Positions 58,943-64,000 of a stretch of 64,000 bases of DNA are shown here, piece after piece (position 1 is the stretch's first letter; every line of letters begins with the position of its first letter). The notes below the pieces were generated by a model. It did no database searches and was not told where the DNA came from. It saw only the letters and a program-made list of their open reading frames with translations. Location of the stretch: assembly GCA_964557855.1 (NCBI GenBank), contig CAZLBP010000003.1, forward strand, positions 62,001 to 126,000, given 5' to 3'. This stretch comes from JAJRZL01 sp964557855 (GTDB lineage Bacteria > Zixibacteria > MSB-5A5 > GN15 > FEB-12). The translations under genes and the position numbers were made by a program.

Positions 58943-60540
58943 GTTCTGACTCTTTCTCCGGTTATAATGGTGTCTCGGTTGTACTCATCCTTCTTTTCCG
59001 GATAGTCTTCCATATAGTGCAGTCCTCGCGACTCCTTGCGCTTCAATGCCGACGCTATGATCAGCTTGGCCACCAGCGCCAGGTTGCGCAACTCTATAAT
59101 CTTATACGTCGCCGGCGTCGCGAGATAAAACTGCTCTATGGCAGCATCGATCATCTGCACCCTCTCCAGCGCCAATTCCAGCAGCGCCTCGTTGCGCACA
59201 ATACCGACCAAATCAGACATAATGCGCGTGAGCCCGCGCCGCTCGTGAGCGATCAACACGTCCTCGGTCGGCGCCCTGAGCGACGATGCCAGTGCCTGCC
59301 CGGTCGGAATGACCGGAGCTTCATGTCGCGACCGCGCATACTCCGAGGAAGTCCTGGCGGCCTCTTTGGCCATCACGACCGCCTCCAGAAGCGAATTCGA
59401 CGCCAACCGGTTGGCGCCGTGCATGCCCGTCATCGCCACCTCGCCGGCCACATACAAACCCGGCAGTTCGGTTTCACCGGCCACCTTTGATACGACGCCT
59501 CCGCAGGCGTAGTGAGCGGCCGGCACGACGGGAAGCGCCCGCCGGGTCATATCGAAACCACGTTTCAGACACTGGCGATAGATATTGGGAAATCGCTTCT
59601 TGATGAAATCCGCATCCTTATGACTGATATCCAGCAAAACGTACTCTTCGCCCGTTTCTTTCAATTCCTTATCGATCGCCCTCGCGACGATGTCCCGAGG
59701 CGCCAGGTCCTTCAATTCGTGAGCGTCCTCCATTATAAAGCGCCCTCCCACGGAACGCAGGCGCCCGCCTTCACCCCGCACGGCTTCCGAGATAAGAAAC
59801 GGCCACCGACCCGGCGTATACAGCGTCGTCGGATGAAACTGAATGAACTCCAGATTGGCGACTGATACCCCGGCCCGGTATGCGATCGCCACGCCGTCCC
59901 CGGTAGCGATCTTCGGGTTACTGGTATGGAAGTACACCTGGCCCAGCCCCCCCGTGGCCAGCAGGGTCACGGTGGCATAAAACGCCTCGAAGACACGGTC
60001 TTCCTCGGTGAAAACATAGCCGCCACTACAGACCGGCTGACCGTTGGCCTCGGACAGGATCAGATCCAGGACAATATGGTCCCGAAAAATATGGATCTGG
60101 TCGGACTTCTCCCGGCAGGCCTTGAGCAATGCCCGCTCGATCTCGCGGCCCGTCAAATCCGCCGCATGCACCACCCGTGGCTTCGAATGCCCCCCTTCTC
60201 GTCCCAGACTGAATCCCTCTTCCGAACGAGTGAACCGCACTCCATATTCCATCAACTCGCTGATCGCCGACGGAGCCGACTTCACTATTTGCTCAACGAC
60301 CTCGCGCCGGCATAAGCCGGCCCCGGCTCGCAGCGTATCTTCGATATGCCGCTCAAATGAATCCGTCCTGTCCAGCACCGCTGCTATGCCCCCCTGCGCC
60401 CGATTCGTATTCGTGTCCTTCTCCCCCTTCTTAGTCACCAGCGCGATCTGAGCGGCCGGATTGCGATTGGCTACCTCCAGGGCATAAAACAGCCCCGCAA
60501 TCCCACTGCCGACTACAAGAAAATCAAAATACCGCTCCAT
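58939..60540 (-). CDS. nadB: L-aspartate oxidase NadB
   Basis: 533 residues. FAD enzyme that oxidises aspartate to iminoaspartate, the first step of NAD synthesis. FAD fold MERYFDFLVVGSGIAGLFYALEV (split by variable residues), TNTNRAQGGIAAVLD, LEFIQFHPTTLY, FIMEDAH, VVPAAHYACGGV and GMHGANRLASNSLLEAVV are all present; the C-terminal helical domain differs from fumarate reductase. The ATG at 60540 overlaps the lpxK stop as TGATG. nadA and nadC are not in the window. Confidence 0.96.
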   Translation of the reverse strand: MERYFDFLVVGSGIAGLFYALEVANRNPAAQIALVTKKGEKDTNTNRAQGGIAAVLDRTDSFERHIEDTLRAGAGLCRREVVEQIVKSAPSAISELMEYGVRFTRSEEGFSLGREGGHSKPRVVHAADLTGREIERALLKACREKSDQIHIFRDHIVLDLILSEANGQPVCSGGYVFTEEDRVFEAFYATVTLLATGGLGQVYFHTSNPKIATGDGVAIAYRAGVSVANLEFIQFHPTTLYTPGRWPFLISEAVRGEGGRLRSVGGRFIMEDAHELKDLAPRDIVARAIDKELKETGEEYVLLDISHKDADFIKKRFPNIYRQCLKRGFDMTRRALPVVPAAHYACGGVVSKVAGETELPGLYVAGEVAMTGMHGANRLASNSLLEAVVMAKEAARTSSEYARSRHEAPVIPTGQALASSLRAPTEDVLIAHERRGLTRIMSDLVGIVRNEALLELALERVQMIDAAIEQFYLATPATYKIIELRNLALVAKLIIASALKRKESRGLHYMEDYPEKKDEYNRDTIITGERVRT

Positions 60541-61625
60541 CAGCCTTCCCGCTTTTTCAGCTTCAGTATGTCGCAAATATACTCGATCAACTTCTCCTCG
60601 CCGGGGTCCAGGTCCACCGTCTGCTCAAGATAATACGTCTCGCGTCCAAAATCAAAGTCACCCAGTTTGACCCAGTCCTTGCCCGTCGTCACCAGGATGT
60701 CGCTTGCGTGCTGATTCGCCAGGTTCTTGATATGTTCCAGTAGCGACGGCGTGTAAACCTGGTGATCGGACAGTTCCAGCGCGTAATCCAGATCGCCGGC
60801 CAGCGCATCGACCTGCTGGCGCAACGGTTTGAAATTACCCACGCCAGCGAATAAGAATACCGACTTGTCACTCAAATACTTGACCGGCCAGCGCCGCTCA
60901 CGTCCCACCAGCTGCCGAATGGTGAACTGCGCATGATACAGCTCGGCCCCGGGATTGATCCTGCTCAGCTTCATCCGCAACATACTGATGTTGCGCGCAA
61001 AATTGGCCCGAGTAACCACGATAACATCGGCCCGCTTCAGAGAGGACAGTGGCTCCCGCAGCACCCCGTACGGAAACATCTGGAGCACCCGCTTCTTCAA
61101 TGCCGCATCATAGGTAATAATATCCATATCACGGTGCAGTCGATAGTGCTGAAAGCCGTCGTCCACGATAAGCACGTCGACCAGACCGCTTTCCGCCAGC
61201 CGGATCGCCGCGGCCGTTTTCGATTGGTCCACCGAAAACACGATCTCCGGTTGCCGGACCGCCAGAAACTTGGTCTCATCCCCCGTTTCTCGGTAGTTCA
61301 TTTCCAACACCCGGTAACCCGGCTCGACGAATGAACTGTCCGATTCGCGCCCCCAGCCCGACGATACCACACCCACCCGGTAGCCTTCCCGTATCAAATG
61401 GTCGGCTAGAAACCAGACGGTCGGAGTTTTGCCCGTGCCTCCTACTGAGATGTTCCCTACGGAAATGACGGGCACAGAGACCTTCACCCGGTCGCGCGGC
61501 CACCACCGGTGAACGGCCGCAACCGAAGCATAGACCAGCGACATCAGCCGGAACACAAGAGCCGCGAGACTCCACAGCGAAAGGCGCTTCCGGCGCAGCG
61601 TCTTCTTCCACACGGACTCAAACAT
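60540..61625 (-). CDS. lpxK: Tetraacyldisaccharide 4'-kinase LpxK
   Basis: 361 residues. Phosphorylates the 4' position of the lipid A disaccharide at the inner membrane. N-terminal hydrophobic helix (LAALVFRLMSLVYASVAAV), P-loop VISVGNISVGGTGKTPTVWFLA (split by variable residues; about 53-72), DDGFQHYRLHRDMDIITYDA (about 155), LFAGVGNFKPLRQQ. The start overlaps waaA by eight bases and the stop overlaps nadB. Confidence 0.95.
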   Translation of the reverse strand: MFESVWKKTLRRKRLSLWSLAALVFRLMSLVYASVAAVHRWWPRDRVKVSVPVISVGNISVGGTGKTPTVWFLADHLIREGYRVGVVSSGWGRESDSSFVEPGYRVLEMNYRETGDETKFLAVRQPEIVFSVDQSKTAAAIRLAESGLVDVLIVDDGFQHYRLHRDMDIITYDAALKKRVLQMFPYGVLREPLSSLKRADVIVVTRANFARNISMLRMKLSRINPGAELYHAQFTIRQLVGRERRWPVKYLSDKSVFLFAGVGNFKPLRQQVDALAGDLDYALELSDHQVYTPSLLEHIKNLANQHASDILVTTGKDWVKLGDFDFGRETYYLEQTVDLDPGEEKLIEYICDILKLKKREG

Positions 61626-62859
61626 GCGCTAACGTATCCAGTATGTATTCTCCTGCCCGGGCCGTCGGTGATTCCGACAAGTCGTTCTCCGTTTTGCGGG
61701 CGAATGTGACGGCTCCATCGAGGCAGCCTTGAATAACGGTGATCATCTCCTCAGCCGACTCAACTTGCGCCCCAAACCGGTGCTGCTTGATATACTCGGC
61801 CGCCTCCCTTACGTTGCCGGTCGACGGACCGAACAACACGGGCGTCCCCGCCCACACCGGCTCGAGAACATTGTGGCCGCCAATATCCACTAATGTGCCG
61901 CCCACAAAGGCCAGTTCCGCCGCCATGTACAGCTCCACCAGGATACCCATCCGATCGACCAACACTACCTCGTTCGCTGCACCGGCCGCGCCGTACAGAG
62001 AACACGGCATATTTCGAGCTTCACACAATTCTCGGATTTCTCCGGCGCGCTCAACGTGACGCGGCGCCAGGATGAGATGGGAGCCTCGATCCGGGGACAT
62101 GTTGACTTTTCCCCAGGCATTAAGCAACATTGGTTCCTCACCGGGCCGCGTCGAGCCCGCCACCAGCACGAAGGCGTCCTCGGCTATCCCGGCCCGATAC
62201 CTGATTTCCGCCCGACGTCCCTCCGAACGCGGCAACAGAGGCGCATCGAACTTCATGTCGCCCGTCACCTGCCCGACATCGTCGCCTATACCGAAATAAA
62301 GGTACCGGGCGGCATCCTCCGCCGACTTGAAGAAGAAATGATCGTAATGCTGCAGGAGCTTCTGCATTGCACCCGCCATTTTGCCATATCTCGAGAAGCC
62401 CTTGGCCGACATGCGACCGTTGACCAAAACTATCGCCACGCCCCGCTCGTGGGCCTGCATAATCAGGTTCGGCCAAATCTCGGTCTCAGCCACCACCAGC
62501 ACCCGCGGCGACACCCGGTCCAATACCCGGGCGACGGTCGACCGATAATCCCAGGGCAAGTAACCGACAGAAACATCGTTGTTAAACATATCCGACGCTG
62601 CCCGAAAACCGCTCGAGGTCATTACCGTAACGAAATACCGTAAGCCCGGTTTCTTCCGCGACAAATAGTGAATCAAGTAGGACAACACTTTCACTTCTCC
62701 GACGGAGGCCGCGTGCAGCCAGATATCGCTTCTCTGAGCGTCATCGCCCAGACCCAGCCGGTCACGCCATTTCCGATTACCGCGGCCCGCCATGAGCCTG
62801 GCAACCGGGTAGACCAACCCGTACGATACCTGAGTCGCCAGTTTGTACCACCACAGCAT
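61618..62859 (-). CDS. waaA: Kdo transferase WaaA (KdtA)
   Basis: 413 residues, GT30 family. Adds Kdo from CMP-Kdo to lipid A. N-terminal anchor and WLHAASVGEVKVLSYLI, SGFRAASDMF, LVVAETEIWPNLIMQAHERGVAIVLVNGRMSAKGF (split by variable residues), VTGDMKFD, LVAGSTRPGEEPMLL, FVGGTLVDIGGHNVLEPVWAGTPVLFGP and the final E-rich tail are present. It follows lpxB by three bases. Mono- or bifunctional activity cannot be judged by eye. Confidence 0.96.
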   Translation of the reverse strand: MLWWYKLATQVSYGLVYPVARLMAGRGNRKWRDRLGLGDDAQRSDIWLHAASVGEVKVLSYLIHYLSRKKPGLRYFVTVMTSSGFRAASDMFNNDVSVGYLPWDYRSTVARVLDRVSPRVLVVAETEIWPNLIMQAHERGVAIVLVNGRMSAKGFSRYGKMAGAMQKLLQHYDHFFFKSAEDAARYLYFGIGDDVGQVTGDMKFDAPLLPRSEGRRAEIRYRAGIAEDAFVLVAGSTRPGEEPMLLNAWGKVNMSPDRGSHLILAPRHVERAGEIRELCEARNMPCSLYGAAGAANEVVLVDRMGILVELYMAAELAFVGGTLVDIGGHNVLEPVWAGTPVLFGPSTGNVREAAEYIKQHRFGAQVESAEEMITVIQGCLDGAVTFARKTENDLSESPTARAGEYILDTLAHV

Positions 62860-62862
62860 GGC

Positions 62863-63975
62863 CTAGTTCTGATCCAGAAACTGCATAATGCGGTGAGCCG
62901 CCCGATCCGATGCTCCCGCCCCCCCCAGCATGCTCGGGATGCGATTCAGTTGCGCTCGAGTCACTCGGTAGTAATCGCTATCGTTAACAAACTTGTCTAT
63001 TTCCTTAACCATGTTTGTCGGCGTCGCCTCGTGTTGAATAAGTTCGGGTACTATCGACTTTCCCGCAACCAAATTGACCAGCGCGATTTTGTCAAGATTG
63101 ATCAGCCGCCGCGCAATCTGATACGTCAGAAAGCCCGTTCGGTAAATGACCACCATCGGCCGCCCGATTATACCGGTCTCGAGCGTGGCCGTGCCCGATG
63201 CCGTCACGACCACGTCGCTTTCGTATACACAGCGCCGGGAATCGTCGTACACGATGTCAACGGCTCCGGCAGGATACTGCCTCAAGACCGACTCATAGTC
63301 GAACACTCCCGTCACGCCGGCCACAACGGACTCCAGACCCAGCTTCGTACCGCAGATGACGGCCGTCTGCAGCATGGCCGGCAGCATGCGTTCCACCTCC
63401 TGCGGCCGTGATCCCGGTAACAGGCACAGCCTCCTCGTCTGTCGTTGTGGCGGTGGAGAGGCAATGTACTCGTCCGGTATATCCTCCACCAAGTAATGCC
63501 CGACGAATTGAGCATTCACGCCTGTATCCCGATAAAACTCTTCCTCAAACGCCAGAATGAGGAGCATCAAATCGACGTCCTCACGAATCGCTCGCACCCG
63601 GTTCCTCCCCCATGCCCAGATCTGGGGTGAGATATAGTAAATGACCGGGATGTCCAGTTTCTTCACCAACCGAGCCAGGCGCAGGTTGAAACCCGGATAA
63701 TCGACCAGCACCACCGCCTGCGGCTTGCGACGTTCGATTTCAGCTAGACAGGTATACATCAGCCGGCGAAAAAACCCATACCTCTTGGCTACTTCCCAGA
63801 AACCCAGCACCCGCAGCCTATCCCCCGCCGCCAATTGCTCCTGACCCTGTCTCTGCAATTTCTCCTGCCCCAATCCGAAAGTGACAATATCGGATCTGAT
63901 CTTCCGGAGAGACTCCAGCAGCCGCGATGCCGCGTTGTCGCCCGAGTGATCGGCCGCCGACAGAAACAATTCCAT
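62863..63975 (-). CDS. lpxB: Lipid-A-disaccharide synthase LpxB
   Basis: 370 residues, GT19 family. Joins UDP-diacylglucosamine and lipid X. MELFLSAADHSGDNAASRLLESL replaces the more common AGE(P/A)SGD loop; VLVDYPGFNLRLARLVKKL, YYISPQIWAWGRNRVRAI and LLPGSRPQEVERMLPAML follow, then SGTATLETGIIGRPMVVIYRTGFLTY and PELIQHEATP. It is the first visible gene of the operon. A minus-strand TAG at 63980-63978, five bases... upstream of the ATG, may be the end of another gene beyond the window. Confidence 0.95.
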   Translation of the reverse strand: MELFLSAADHSGDNAASRLLESLRKIRSDIVTFGLGQEKLQRQGQEQLAAGDRLRVLGFWEVAKRYGFFRRLMYTCLAEIERRKPQAVVLVDYPGFNLRLARLVKKLDIPVIYYISPQIWAWGRNRVRAIREDVDLMLLILAFEEEFYRDTGVNAQFVGHYLVEDIPDEYIASPPPQRQTRRLCLLPGSRPQEVERMLPAMLQTAVICGTKLGLESVVAGVTGVFDYESVLRQYPAGAVDIVYDDSRRCVYESDVVVTASGTATLETGIIGRPMVVIYRTGFLTYQIARRLINLDKIALVNLVAGKSIVPELIQHEATPTNMVKEIDKFVNDSDYYRVTRAQLNRIPSMLGGAGASDRAAHRIMQFLDQN

Positions 63976-64000
63976 GGCTACCGTGTGCGGGCAGCGACCG

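Overview
This is a chromosomal window from a Gram-negative-type (diderm) bacterium, most likely an uncultured member of the FCB superphylum close to candidate phylum Zixibacteria. That placement is an inference. It rests on lipid A/Kdo genes (lpxB, waaA, lpxK), large secreted proteins that combine dockerin-like calcium repeats with a YPNPFNP C-terminal sorting/FlgD-like domain, DUF2480- and BatA-like VWA proteins, and heavy use of GspG-like prepilins. No rRNA, tRNA or CRISPR array was seen.

Layout. 1-2255: smc (3' end)-ftsY-yjbQ-rlmH, tightly packed. 2283-12946: three secreted proteins, including a 2019-residue protein with about 17 cysteine-bearing repeats and a gene split by an in-frame TGA. 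13194-17124: a HicB-like/DinB fusion, a DUF1579 protein, and an ECF sigma / anti-sigma / two periplasmic Spy-like proteins operon. 17332-24433: mreB, a complete Na+-pumping oxaloacetate-type decarboxylase (three subunits with a clear promoter) and a malic enzyme. 24808-33279: an IscU-like protein, rhomboid, M23 peptidase, PpiD/SurA-type foldase, ETF-quinone oxidoreductase and an ArsC-like protein. 33809-43498: two small redox/methyl enzymes, a methyltransferase pseudogene, ccmF, ispH, lipA and pdxT, then a DUF5131 gene and a REP-associated transposase (RAYT) with its REP hairpins, then pdxS. 43755-45537: a small iron-sulfur cluster (rrf2, iscA-like, DUF2480-like, ferredoxin). 45676-50242: four tandem paralogous prepilins, one carrying DUF2341 and LamG domains. 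50234-57320: glycosyltransferase, saccharopine-dehydrogenase-like enzyme, a HisKA-only protein, a VWA membrane protein, polyprenyl synthase and hydrolase. 57395-63975: lpxB-waaA-lpxK-nadB-guaA, an overlapping minus-strand operon.

The most unusual parts are the prepilin/LamG cassette, which has no pilus machinery beside it, the giant cysteine-repeat protein, and the intergenic DNA, which is seeded with at least four families of palindromic repeats. One of these is plausibly mobilised by the RAYT and seems to have damaged the 3' end of a methyltransferase gene. Two genes are each interrupted by a single in-frame stop codon. Promoters, operators and terminators listed were found by eye; no computation was run.
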